64,000 nt of DNA from Asparagopsis taxiformis (Eukaryota > Rhodophyta > Florideophyceae > Bonnemaisoniales > Bonnemaisoniaceae): assembly GCA_030407315.1 (NCBI GenBank), contig JALQPE010000504.1, forward strand, positions 78,480-142,479, written 5' to 3'. Of this stretch, positions 18,629-28,020 are shown in pieces. The notes below the pieces were generated by a model. It made no database searches. It saw only the letters and a program-made list of their open reading frames with translations, and was not told the origin of the DNA. The position numbers and the translations under genes are program-made. Every line of letters starts with the position of its first letter. Position 1 is the stretch's first letter.

Positions 18629-19987
18629 TCATTTTTGCTCCGGACTGCAGGTGGCAGGTGGAGGAGAGGGTGGGTGGGTAGTGTCTGAATCCGCATTGAA
18701 GCCAAGACGAGAGATAGCCTCATAGCCAATGTCTTCAAGCTCCTGGTATGTAGTAGTACCACTGAAAATACAGCAAGGTAAGCGTAGATGTAGTGTACCA
18801 AACGTCTCTGCGGTTGATAGAGGCTGGAAAGTGCTGTAACAAGCTCGGCGCTGAATACGTCTCCACAGTAACGAAAACGTTGCTCCATAGGTAACAGTAG
18901 CCTTATCACGTAGGTGGAAAGAGTCCACGATGCTAGACTGTGATAGTTGGCTAAGACATAGGGGATGTAAAAATGTATTGTTGACGTGGTCAAACTCGTA
19001 GGAGTCTCTGCAAAGAACTGTCATACGTTGGTCTGGGCTGGACAGGACGTAAGCAGATGAGCCGACGAGAAATGCGGAAGAAGGAGCATCATGAGCGCAA
19101 TCAACGTCGACTAGATTTCCTAGAATTCGGACAATCGAGCTGCCTCCATTGCGTTCCGTCCTGCTTTTCACCAATATTTTCTGGAACCCGTGTTGCGAGG
19201 TACCTATGGAGTCACATAGTGCCTGAAAGGTGGGGAAAATGATGGAAAGATCCGACTCATTTCCAGAGGGAAAGGTGATGTCCTCAAATGACGGCTGGAA
19301 TAGAACGTCATGATTCTCTTTCGCCTTGCATTGAATGGCAATAGTGCGGAATTGAGCAAGGGAGCAGTCCGCCTGTACTCTGATTTCTTCTTGCGATGTT
19401 TGTCGCATTCCCCTGGAGTGCTCGGATTTTGTTATCCGGAGGGAGAGGGGCTTGTCCGTGTACACACCAAGCTTCTGAAACAGAATGCTACATACAGTCA
19501 GAGCAGAGGAGGTCATGGAGCTGTTGGAATCGAATGGAGGGGGAAGAGGATGTTTGGCAGCTGACTCCAGCTTTTCCAATCTTGCCAGCATTTCTGCTAT
19601 GGTCTTCTTCATTTGATCCGCAGTGCAATCTTGAAGGATGCCGCGGTGGCGGTGGCGAGTGTGGTCAATGCCGTAGTCCGGGTCTCTCTCTGCTGGGGAT
19701 GCAGGTGAGTCCATACTGCGAAGCTCACCACTTCGCCACGGGAGAACCCTCCCGGAATCCTTGGCGACGAGCTCATTACGATCTGAGATCTTGACTTGAG
19801 AAAGGGTAGAGTCGAAACCATATTCAGCTTTGTATTTGAGCAATGCATGGAGGAATGGGTCTGTTTCAGTCTTGACCTGAGTAATTTCCTTGACGATTGC
19901 AGACCACCACACAATTTTTCGTTTCCTCCCAAACGGCCGAAGTTCCCATTGAACTTCTATAACGTCGTTTGGAGCGAGAGGAAGCAT
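18629..19987 (-). CDS. module B ORF2, Tudor-like N-terminus
   Basis: This intact 452-residue frame begins at an ATG. The N-terminal beta-barrel-like segment reads VIEVQWELRPFGRKRKIVWW followed by SAIV and KYKAEYGFD. A predicted helix at MKKTIAEMLARLEKLESAA may be a short coiled coil. The middle (DKPLSLRITKSE, VQADCSLAQF, SSIVRILGNL) and C-terminal parts (RDSYEFDHVNN, FSLLWRRIQRRACYSTFQ) match module A ORF2. A chromatin-reader role is inferred from the barrel-like pattern. The gene is divergent from ParB-MTase across about 510 bp. Confidence 0.6.
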   Translation of the reverse strand: MLPLAPNDVIEVQWELRPFGRKRKIVWWSAIVKEITQVKTETDPFLHALLKYKAEYGFDSTLSQVKISDRNELVAKDSGRVLPWRSGELRSMDSPASPAERDPDYGIDHTRHRHRGILQDCTADQMKKTIAEMLARLEKLESAAKHPLPPPFDSNSSMTSSALTVCSILFQKLGVYTDKPLSLRITKSEHSRGMRQTSQEEIRVQADCSLAQFRTIAIQCKAKENHDVLFQPSFEDITFPSGNESDLSIIFPTFQALCDSIGTSQHGFQKILVKSRTERNGGSSIVRILGNLVDVDCAHDAPSSAFLVGSSAYVLSSPDQRMTVLCRDSYEFDHVNNTFLHPLCLSQLSQSSIVDSFHLRDKATVTYGATFSLLWRRIQRRACYSTFQPLSTAETFGTLHLRLPCCIFSGTTTYQELEDIGYEAISRLGFNADSDTTHPPSPPPATCSPEQK

Positions 19988-20498
19988 GTTGGGATAGCTA
20001 TGGGATAGAATTGTTGTATTAGTGAAAGCCTAACCGTTACCTTCTGCTAAAGAGTAGTATATACTAGGAGGATTGGAAAGGTCGAGAAGAGATGTTTAGG
20101 TGGTGTAGAAATAGAATGGACAATTGACAAAATTGACACGTCAGTGTGGATGATGTCTGCCATGAACTGATTGCAGCATAAAATTTGATGTGAATAATCG
20201 TTCTAGAAGTGAATGTCGGATGCATACGATTGGACTACAAAGATACGCTTAGAGATGTTACGGGGCCCAATAAATTGCATGGAAAAAATTTTGAGTATTA
20301 CTTTAGTATTACATTGATTATTGAGCTAACAGTCGATGTAGTTATCTTGTAAAGGTTCGGACAGGGGTGGAAAGGAAACAGCCACCGAAGTCCTACCACT
20401 CGCTGACACTTTGTTTTAAACAACCAACTTCTCCTTTGCGCCACCCGGTCAAGCAGCAACCAACTATCCCTTTCTTAAAAACTCTACCTTTTTTCGCC
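19988..20498. promoter_or_regulatory. divergent intergenic region of module B
   Basis: About 510 bp separate the starts of ORF2 and ParB. It is AT-rich in the middle (20160-20340), and a pyrimidine-rich leader (20395-20495) precedes the ParB ATG, much like the leader of the locus 1 ParB gene. Promoter function is inferred from orientation. Confidence 0.4.
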
Positions 20499-21554
20499 AT
20501 GGAAGGAACGTTCCACAATCACGGTGAAAAGCACGACGGATGGGTGTTCATAGACCCCAATCAAGTCAGCAAATTCGTATCGATTCGCGATGTTGATGCA
20601 AGTCATGTGGAAGCGCTCATGGAGAGCATTCGCAACAGCGGTTATGACACAGCTCATCCCGTGACTGGTAGGTTTCGAGAAGGCGTTCTGGAGATATTGG
20701 ATGGAGCACACCGCTGCATGGCAATTGTACGTAGAATGGAGAAGGGCTTCTTTCCTCCTGGCGTTACGATTCCTATGCGAGAAGAGTCTATCGTGGCGGA
20801 CACCAACAGCAGTACTGCTGTTGTGCTGGACCGTGTGAGAGCGACGACATCCAACGACATTGCAGGCCTGCAAAGGCGCATGATGTTTGTTGAGTATCTG
20901 ATGATCGCCGTTGATCTCAGAGACGAGTACTGGGTCCAAAAAGGAAATGAAAAGTACGCTCATATTTCGTCTGTGAGAATGGCTGATGTTTTGGGCTGGA
21001 TTAAATCCTGCGATCCAAGCGGCCAAATTGCTTCAAGCCTGAGTGGTAAACCGCAGTACAGCTCATGCATGTCTATCCTGGCTGTGCTTCGGCCGTATCA
21101 CCGAGCAGAAGATTCGAGTTCGATTGATTTGCGTCTGTGGCAAATGTTTTGTCATGCATGGGGACTCAATGCAAGGATGGGTGATTCTCCGAGGATGGTT
21201 GAGTTTCCGAAACAGGTGGGGGTGACTAGTTCTCGTGCCGTCGAAATGTTTGGCAAGACACCCCGCGGAGAATTGTCCTCTCCACTGAACCGCGAACTGC
21301 TTTCGAGCAGGTACTTTCTGGACGGCGCTACATCCGGCATGCAAGATTCTTTGCAGGCTAGCCAGAAGCTGTTCAGGAGGCTGATGGTTATGATGTGCCA
21401 GCGTATCTTGGCTATTCGCAGTAAGGAGATGGGTAGTGTGCCATCTAGGCGGGCCAGAGCCACATCCGGGGCCATTGGTGGTGGTGGAATGGTTGGAATT
21501 GCAACATCCAGTGCGCAAGCCAACCAGCTTGGATTTGTTGTCACCCGGTGTTAG
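20499..21554 (+). CDS. ParB-like domain, N-terminal part of ParB-MTase-SET
   Basis: The chosen start is the ATG at 20499 (GCCATGG); the open frame upstream to 20367 begins with GTG and looks like leader. The ParB fold core is SIRDVDASHVEALMESIRNS and LEILDGAHRCMAI (about residues 64-76), followed by helices VRATTSNDIAGLQRRMMFVEYL. The next 200 residues match module A. The frame stops at 21552-21554 in TRC*, but homology continues immediately in the frame that is one base off (LAAWDTGARLLGYE...), where module A is continuous. One missing base near CCCGGTG (21544-21550) explains it. In phages ParB domains are fused to DNA methylases in the same order as here. Confidence 0.75.
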   Translation: MEGTFHNHGEKHDGWVFIDPNQVSKFVSIRDVDASHVEALMESIRNSGYDTAHPVTGRFREGVLEILDGAHRCMAIVRRMEKGFFPPGVTIPMREESIVADTNSSTAVVLDRVRATTSNDIAGLQRRMMFVEYLMIAVDLRDEYWVQKGNEKYAHISSVRMADVLGWIKSCDPSGQIASSLSGKPQYSSCMSILAVLRPYHRAEDSSSIDLRLWQMFCHAWGLNARMGDSPRMVEFPKQVGVTSSRAVEMFGKTPRGELSSPLNRELLSSRYFLDGATSGMQDSLQASQKLFRRLMVMMCQRILAIRSKEMGSVPSRRARATSGAIGGGGMVGIATSSAQANQLGFVVTRC

Positions 21555-23191
21555 CTGCGTGGGATACCGGGGCAAGATTGTTGGGGTATGAGGATGTTGA
21601 ATCGATGTGCTGGCCGTTCATGGTATTCGATCCTGCGAGCCTTTGCTTCAGGTCACTCCCGAATCGGTCTGATGGCTGTGCGGTCGAGGAGCATCGAAAA
21701 AACCTGACCATTGTCCCGAAAACTGTAGACATTGAAAACGGGTTCTGTGCCGACCTTCTAGTGGCTGTGGATGCAAGGCTGCGATCATTGACAAGCGCCT
21801 TCCTGCTGTCGATACGCCAAAGTGTCACTGAGGTGAATGTTTTCGCCGAGCGTGGTCAGCTGATGCAGAGACTTCGAGCCTTGCTTTTCGACACTCCTGA
21901 CAAGTTCGGATTGAACTCGTTCATGCGAGCCAAGTTGAACACGTCTCATGCCCTGGATGGTCAGAGGAGGCTGAAGGCTTGGTTATTGCGAACCCGAGAG
22001 CAACGAAAGCTTCCTCTGACCATGGATGAGTTGCACAGTCTTGAGGATACGCCCGAGCCTGGCATCCTTGAAGGTGCACCTGCGCAGATGGAAATATCCG
22101 CAGCAGTGCCAAACAATGGCAGCGAGGATATAGAAGAGGATAGTCTGGAGCCACAGAGGAAGAAGGCTAGGCTGGAGCGCGGTGGTGGAGAGGACGATAA
22201 TGCGGCGGTTGCTATCGAAACAGCAACAAGAGAAGGTGCGGCCGAGGATGACGCTATGGAGGTTGACACTGTATCGCCTACAGAAGCACCGCTCGTTGAC
22301 GTCGGAAAGGAAACCAAGCCAGAATATGTCACCAAGCTGGAAGCTGTGATGGGGCGTTACATTCACACTGTGAATTGTGACGCCACTGATGTAGCCAAAG
22401 AGGTGGAGGACAAAATTAGTTTCCTGGAAGATGGCGTGTTGGAGGACAGTGTTCAGCTTGTGCTCACTGATCCTCCATTCAACACGAGGCGGGAAGGCGG
22501 CAGAGAAAACTCGGAGTACGATATTCTGGAGCCGGAAGAGTTGGCGAGTGTTGCGTGTGAAATAGTTCGAGTTATTCGGCCTGGCGGTCATGCTCTGATC
22601 TATTCCAGCGTGCGCCAACTCGTGGCATGGATGGATGCAATCAGAAATGCCGAGCCTGGCAAGATGATTGTGGACAGTGTTCCAGTCGTGCTATCTCGCC
22701 GACCACACAGCTTTACGTCCAATCCATCGACGAAAACGTGCACACTGCATAATATGCACCATTTCGTTATCCATGCGTATAAGCGGGGGAAGGGTATGGC
22801 TGCGTACGATATGGTGGATTACAGGTTGCACAATCCGGACATATCGAGGCACCCTGGGTTCACCAACGCGATTGACAACGTTCCGAGGTTGTCGGCTGGT
22901 GAAGCTCAATACGATGGGCAGAACAACCGACTGCGCCATGAGCAGAAGGCGTTGACCACTCTTCGTGAGCTTCTGGAACGATTTTCGAAGCAGAACGATA
23001 TCGTGATGGATTTCTTCTCGGGAACGTACAGCACAGCCATAGCGTGTATGACGTTGAGGGATGGTACATATCGTCGGTTCGTTGGGTGTGAGAAGGAAAA
23101 AAGGTGCCACGATGCATCGCAGGAGTGGATACTGCATGCTTTCGTCAGTGAGGTGAAAGCCGGGCGATATGGGGGGGATCTTGCAGCGTGA
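21548..23191 (+). CDS. beta-class DNA aminomethyltransferase domain
   Basis: The frame continues the ParB protein. The opening GTG is not a real start. About 160 residues still match module A, then an acidic linker (residues 170-265 of this frame) leads to a methyltransferase. Motif IV is TDPPFN at about residue 307-312 and is followed by IRPGGHALIYSS. Motif I is VMDFFSGTYSTAIA at about 485-498, so the order is IV before I (beta class). DPPF is typical of N6-adenine or N4-cytosine enzymes; DPPF does not settle which. S-adenosylmethionine-dependent DNA methylation is the expected activity, presumably in the nucleus. The target-recognition part lies between the motifs. The frame ends at 23191, 23 bases inside the SET frame. 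Confidence 0.8.
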   Translation: MLAAWDTGARLLGYEDVESMCWPFMVFDPASLCFRSLPNRSDGCAVEEHRKNLTIVPKTVDIENGFCADLLVAVDARLRSLTSAFLLSIRQSVTEVNVFAERGQLMQRLRALLFDTPDKFGLNSFMRAKLNTSHALDGQRRLKAWLLRTREQRKLPLTMDELHSLEDTPEPGILEGAPAQMEISAAVPNNGSEDIEEDSLEPQRKKARLERGGGEDDNAAVAIETATREGAAEDDAMEVDTVSPTEAPLVDVGKETKPEYVTKLEAVMGRYIHTVNCDATDVAKEVEDKISFLEDGVLEDSVQLVLTDPPFNTRREGGRENSEYDILEPEELASVACEIVRVIRPGGHALIYSSVRQLVAWMDAIRNAEPGKMIVDSVPVVLSRRPHSFTSNPSTKTCTLHNMHHFVIHAYKRGKGMAAYDMVDYRLHNPDISRHPGFTNAIDNVPRLSAGEAQYDGQNNRLRHEQKALTTLRELLERFSKQNDIVMDFFSGTYSTAIACMTLRDGTYRRFVGCEKEKRCHDASQEWILHAFVSEVKAGRYGGDLAA

Positions 23192-23966
23192 GGTGGAGAG
23201 TATTCTTGGGGACGAGTCGGTACCGGTCACAGGAAAAGCTCCAAGGCTTCGTCAGAAGCACATCTCAGATGCACCAGAAGGTTTACCTGCTGTGACAGCA
23301 TTGCCGAACCATCTGCTTGTGTTCGTTGCGTCAATGAAGAAGGACGGGTCTATGCTTCACAGATTGAGCGGGGTGCCTATGGACCAGTGGCCGGCCGAGG
23401 ACATGCACTCGTTTTGGAGCATAGACCCGGACGCGATTCTGGCTGCTGATGCCGCATTCTACGGTGTCTATGTTTCGCAATCGGAGGTAAGAGGTGGTGG
23501 GTTTGGCGTATTCGCGGCGAAGAAACTGAAGAAGGGGACGGTCATTGGTTGGTACAACGGGACGATTTTCTATGCGAAGATTCGAGACTCGGAACCGCTG
23601 AGATCAGTGATGTACGGCCCGGAAGGATTTGGGTGCACAGGAGAGAGGTTCCAGGACTACAACATGGAATTGGAAACCACGTACATAGGGAGGGGTGCAC
23701 CTGTTCGGAAGGTCTGGCTCGTTCTAGCGGTCTATAATAGTACCAGCTACCTCAACGATTGTCGGGTCATTGACGGAACGGAGAAAGCGACCGAGGTGAG
23801 TCGAACACAGTCAGCCGAGTTTCGACAAGGCGATGCCATAGACAAGCCGGACTTTGCTTCAAATATCAAGAATCCCCATGCTGTCAAGGTCGTTCTGACC
23901 AGAGACGTTGAAGCTGATGAGGAGATATTTGCTGACTATGGTAGAAAATATTGGCCAGCCAACTGA
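23169..23966 (+). CDS. SET-domain methyltransferase
   Basis: The 265-residue frame has a SET domain at about residues 97-263. It reads GVYVSQSEVRGGGFGVFAAK, LKKGTVIGWYNG, then YLNDCR in place of the usual NHS-type asparagine motif, NPHAVKVVL and EIFADYGRKYW. SET enzymes transfer methyl groups to lysines, mostly on histones. No pre-SET or post-SET cysteines are seen. The ATG at 23169 lies in a seven-G run (23171-23177) that also belongs to the methyltransferase frame. With six Gs the two frames would be one, making ParB-MTase-SET a single protein. It may instead start at this ATG as a separate product. Methyltransferase on DNA and lysine in one element is unusual. Confidence 0.75.
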   Translation: MGGILQREVESILGDESVPVTGKAPRLRQKHISDAPEGLPAVTALPNHLLVFVASMKKDGSMLHRLSGVPMDQWPAEDMHSFWSIDPDAILAADAAFYGVYVSQSEVRGGGFGVFAAKKLKKGTVIGWYNGTIFYAKIRDSEPLRSVMYGPEGFGCTGERFQDYNMELETTYIGRGAPVRKVWLVLAVYNSTSYLNDCRVIDGTEKATEVSRTQSAEFRQGDAIDKPDFASNIKNPHAVKVVLTRDVEADEEIFADYGRKYWPAN

Positions 23967-24242
23967 GCTACTTTGATAGATTTGAGTAAACACGCATTGG
24001 CAGAGACAATAGACTGTGCATCATCTTCCAAGAGCGCTAGATATTATAGACTACACTACAACAATCGTGACATGACTGCAGGAAGGAATCTGCGGCCTGG
24101 AGTGCAAACTATCCACTTTTCTACTGCTATACCTATGGATACGAAAAGGAGAGAAACTAGAAAGATGTGAGTGAGAAATTGTGTAGCAACGCAGCATGTA
24201 GAACACCAGTAAGAGAGCGATGTAGGAGAAGCAGTCACCCCA

Positions 24243-24588
24243 TTACAGTGCGGGCCGTTTACCGGGGATGCTGACAGCAAAGACATCGTTACGATGACTT
24301 TGCTGTAAGAAAACAAATCATTACAGCGGCCACAATTTTTTACCCGGTAAAATTTCTTGCTGATTTTTTACCCGGTAAAAAATTCTTTGGCCACTGCAAG
24401 GAAACGGTTCCTTACAGCAAAGTCATCGTTACGATGACTTTGCTGTAAGAACGCAAATCATTACAGCGGCCACAATTTTTTACCCGGTAAAGAAATCGTG
24501 GCTGCTGTAATGTTTTCTTTTCTTACAGCAAAGTCATCGTAACGATGACTTTGCTGTCAGTATCCCCGGTAAACGGCCTCGGCTGTAA
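24243..24588. mobile_element. nested TTACAGC...GCTGTAA MITE cluster
   Basis: The outer inverted repeats run TTACAGTGCGGGCCGTTTAC.. on the left and are complementary on the right (ending CTGTAA at 24588). Inside are three palindromes of 33-39 bp sharing ACAGCAAAGTCATCGT arms (24274-24306, one mismatch; 24411-24449, perfect; 24525-24557, perfect). There are also repeated palindromes of the form TTTTTTACC-C-GGTAAAAAA. Several sub-units also begin TTACAGC and end GCTGTAA, with TA at the ends. CAGT-like ends next to TA resemble Tc1/mariner, so I read it as small non-autonomous elements nested in each other. No coding sequence. Confidence 0.75.
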
Positions 24589-25247
24589 GCAGCAGGGAGT
24601 TTCGTCCTTCTCCCATCTTGGTAAAGGTGAGAAGCGAAGTGTGAAGTCGGGAAAATTGCTCAGTAAAGGTCTGTACGGCTGTGAGCAGCTCTCAGGAGTA
24701 TTTTACCTCACGTGGTCTCTGTTCAGGTTATACCCTGTATATATATAGGTAGCCTAGTGCAGGTGGGAAGATAGACGAAAATTCTACCAATAATTTATCA
24801 CAGTGACGGCTCCCGTAGTCGAAATCTGCGCATTGTCAAGGGTTGAAACTAGTCTCCCCCTACGGCCTAGCTAGTAAAATCATATAACGTTGTAGACTAA
24901 TATTAAAAAGTAGCAAGCAACTTGCTTGCAGATTGAATCTGCTGAGTAGCACTAAACTATGAGATGAAGGACAGATGTATAGATGAGAATTGAAAAGTGG
25001 GCTAAGGTAACAATGTTGAGATGAGAAAGACAGAACTTTATAGCAGGGAACAGTAGTATAGGTTTTAATACTTCTGATATGCTATCTATTGCTCCTATAA
25101 CACTGATTTCGCTATGAACAGAACGTACTTTCCAAACCAGAATCCAACTTTCTGAAGTTGATTGAACATGAGAGATGTTTTTTTATATTGATTGAATAGG
25201 ATAACAAAGTTGATTGAACTACTCGTGTCGTCGAAGACGAGGCGTTT
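24589..25247. other. AT-rich gap, no gene seen
   Basis: Apart from the short open frame 24545-24748, which overlaps the mini-element, I see no credible gene, RNA or repeat here. It is the 3' flank of the DUF7869 gene. Confidence 0.4.
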
Positions 25248-27623
25248 TTACTTCGGAATAGACGCCAGGCCTGACCTGATCTCTTTCTCTACCCCAGCTC
25301 TTATCATCTTGTTTGTTAGTGAAGGGAACTCTGCAATGACGGTGTCAACCGAAATATGTCCCTTCCAAGCCACTGTTGTTCTCCCCTTGCGAAGCATGGC
25401 AGGCCTATACTTACCTGACCATGCGTCTCTTCCATCGTAGACCTCGTACCACCGAACACACAGCTGACAAATAACCCCTTCGTTGTTTTTCTTACAACTC
25501 ATAATTTGTCCTAGCCAGAACGGCATCTCAGTAGTACAGTCTTCTCCATTTACAGCCACGAAGCGATTCACCGAGTAGGGCAAGTCTGATAGTGGTATGC
25601 AATCCGCAGTCGACATGAGTTCCTCCTCTATCGGGACGACGTTCCGATTCCCTTTTCGATACATGCCATTCATCTCGAAACATTCGGTGAGGTTCCAATG
25701 AAAAGAATCTTCCCTTTCCTCATAAACCTGTTGTAGAAGCTCATGTAGCTGATCCATTTTAGAATTGTTATTGACCCTGCTCTCTTCCGATCGAAAACGG
25801 AGCAGGACCTCATGTCGATCTGGAGGAGAACGTATGATATTACTCGGTGTTCGTTTCAGTTCAGGAGGCTTAACCAGGAAACCATTCAGCCCCGGAGTGA
25901 GAACTGGGAGAGGCTTCCAGTTGTCTTCACAAAATATCTTAACATCGCATGCAGTTCTGTAGAAGTCATAACTTTTTCCTGTATCTTGGGATCGGTGAAA
26001 CCTGAAGTATCTGAATTTTGAGAAAGCATACACTTTTCCAACCGAATTCTCACTCCGGCAGAGACCGGAGAAGTTTGCCACGTGCAACATACGAGAGACA
26101 GAGGGTTCCGGAGTATAGGACACTCTGAGTTGTTCAACTAAATCTTCCATAGTGACGGCGTTGTGGGAACGTAGCCTGCGAGAGGTACAGCTAAAGGCCT
26201 GGTCGATGTCTGCATGGGTGTGGCCGATGGGTAGGAAAGAAGCGTGTACTTCTTCAAATACACCCCAAGCAACGAGACATTCTAGATAGCAAAACAGAAA
26301 CGTGTTCTTGTTCTCTCTTGTGCAATTGTCTACCTGCAAGTACAGTGTTCCCTGAAGACTCGAACCCATAGCCTTTTTGGTAAGAGTCCTGTGAATTGCC
26401 TCGATGATATGATTTGCCCCAGTTCCGAATTCAGCAGTAAGTGTGTACAACGAAAGATGCTTTCGGACACCATGTTCGAGAACACCTATGAGTCTCACCT
26501 TCAAACTATGACCAACAGTCGCTTTTGTACATACCGTGAAATGGGGAAAACCGTATCCTGATTGATCAGCCCCGTCTACGATCAGAGACGTGAACCTGGA
26601 GGGGTATAGTGACGCTTCTTCACACTTCTTTTGGTACTCCCTGCGTTCCCGTGCCACCATCTCGATATGACGCTGGCGACGTTCCAGAAGTGGAGCAGTA
26701 CGTTGAATATCTGTCCCGATGGCTTCCAGTTTATCATGTATGTACTCACATTCCGAACATTTCGTGAACCTCTGGACACGCCGAACCTTGATATTCGCAC
26801 AAAACGTGTTCCAGGTTTTGTAGAAGTAGCTCAAAGTTGGTGGGTTCCGGTTCGAGTATAATAACGTAAATTGGTCGCAGAACATCTCGTACACAGCCTT
26901 CTTCTCGAAAAGAGGCAGATGCTTCTCTCCACTGTCTGGCATCATATCAGCAGTCGAGGCAGACAAGCTTTCAAGGAAGCAGATCACTGCATCTCTATGT
27001 GGAGAGCCAGAAATTCGTTTCGGAGAAGCCATAAATGGAAGACTCCCATTCTGGCAAGCTTTCTTTACCGAGGTCTGCATATGTCGTGAAAACTTGAAGC
27101 TGAACGCGAGGAATTCGCAACACACAGGCTTCCCAGAGAAGTAGAACCGGTTACTGTTTGGTTCCAGTAGAGCGTGCAGATACCTGCGGCGATCGTCCCT
27201 GTTGTACAACAAAACTCGTTCTGCTTCATTCCGAAGGAAAACATGGTCGGTTTTTCTGAAGCATCCCTTATTGCAGCATGGTATTCTTCTTATATCTGTT
27301 TTGGGCAGTGACAAACTGAATTTCACCCGCCTCTCTAGCATGCTGCTCTTTCGACGAACTGAACTGGACCTCGTCACACTTTCATAATTCTTCCTGTGTT
27401 GTAGTCGTGAAAATGGTTTATACATCGAAGCCGTGGATCGGAAAGAGTCGGAAGAAGTACCCACTATTCCATGCATCACTTCATCGTGGCTACGCGGCAT
27501 AGATATGGTTTCAACAGAAGGAGCGTGTTCTGATTCGGAGTCCCTAGAAAGAGATTTCATGTATGATTCGGCTTTCTCCAGTGCGTCATTCCTAGCTTTG
27601 GCGAGATGAAAACGCGGAGCCAT
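25248..27623 (-). CDS. DUF7869-type DDE transposase-like protein
   Basis: This is a 791-residue intact protein from an ATG. The N-terminal part has a cysteine cluster CCNKGCF (about 112-118), then RRRYLHALL, VCCEFLAFSFKFSRHMQ, a typical lead-in of this family. A second cysteine pair (KCSECEYIHDKL) precedes the catalytic region: DGADQSGYG (about 349), LQVDNCTRENKN (about 430) and LPIGHTHADIDQAFS (about 463-478). The three acidic positions suit an RNase H-like DDE core. The C-terminus has a small barrel (MPFWLGQI, VRWYEVYDG, GKYRP) like a BAH or Tudor domain. It would act as transposase for an element that includes locus C, though I cannot see terminal repeats. Downstream of MTase on the same strand with about 400 bp between. 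Confidence 0.75.
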   Translation of the reverse strand: MAPRFHLAKARNDALEKAESYMKSLSRDSESEHAPSVETISMPRSHDEVMHGIVGTSSDSFRSTASMYKPFSRLQHRKNYESVTRSSSVRRKSSMLERRVKFSLSLPKTDIRRIPCCNKGCFRKTDHVFLRNEAERVLLYNRDDRRRYLHALLEPNSNRFYFSGKPVCCEFLAFSFKFSRHMQTSVKKACQNGSLPFMASPKRISGSPHRDAVICFLESLSASTADMMPDSGEKHLPLFEKKAVYEMFCDQFTLLYSNRNPPTLSYFYKTWNTFCANIKVRRVQRFTKCSECEYIHDKLEAIGTDIQRTAPLLERRQRHIEMVARERREYQKKCEEASLYPSRFTSLIVDGADQSGYGFPHFTVCTKATVGHSLKVRLIGVLEHGVRKHLSLYTLTAEFGTGANHIIEAIHRTLTKKAMGSSLQGTLYLQVDNCTRENKNTFLFCYLECLVAWGVFEEVHASFLPIGHTHADIDQAFSCTSRRLRSHNAVTMEDLVEQLRVSYTPEPSVSRMLHVANFSGLCRSENSVGKVYAFSKFRYFRFHRSQDTGKSYDFYRTACDVKIFCEDNWKPLPVLTPGLNGFLVKPPELKRTPSNIIRSPPDRHEVLLRFRSEESRVNNNSKMDQLHELLQQVYEEREDSFHWNLTECFEMNGMYRKGNRNVVPIEEELMSTADCIPLSDLPYSVNRFVAVNGEDCTTEMPFWLGQIMSCKKNNEGVICQLCVRWYEVYDGRDAWSGKYRPAMLRKGRTTVAWKGHISVDTVIAEFPSLTNKMIRAGVEKEIRSGLASIPK

Positions 27624-28020
27624 CTGCAGTGGGAGCAGAACGAATTATCTCTGAACGGTAGTTAGATTTGCAGGTAGCGTGGAAAAGAGATGGCTGCAAG
27701 ACGAGTATATCGGTTGATCAAGATGCATGGTGAGTAGGAATGACACCGGTGAGACGTTCATCTAATATGGATGCAGAGTGGCCTCCTCGACGGCGATAGT
27801 TGGCCCAGGATACAGCGCCAAATACCTATGTCAAATCAATCTCTGTTGTGAATGGAGTACGGCTGATTGGTTGATTTGTGCTCTTCATGCGCCCATGATT
27901 ACGGGGAAAAATGACAACAATCTTTCCTCTCTGAAGGTTTACAAATGGTACGAAACAGAGCTAAAGGTTTATTGCAGCGGTTTTGTTCAAACCTGCCGAG
28001 CGAAACTACACGTAATAAGA
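27624..28020. other. intergenic gap between MTase and transposase-like genes
   Basis: About 400 bp contain the 3' end of the MTase gene and the 5' flank of the transposase-like gene, both on the minus strand. No motif is recognised. Confidence 0.4.

Noticed and set aside
20484..21026. Minus-strand ORF of 180 residues opposite the ParB gene
   Set aside because: Shadow of the conserved ParB frame; it starts in the leader and has no domain.
24243..24588. Origin of replication or rho-independent terminators suggested by the perfect hairpins
   Set aside because: The matching outer inverted repeats, TA borders and shared ends fit nested mini-transposons better, and bacterial terminators do not apply in this genome.
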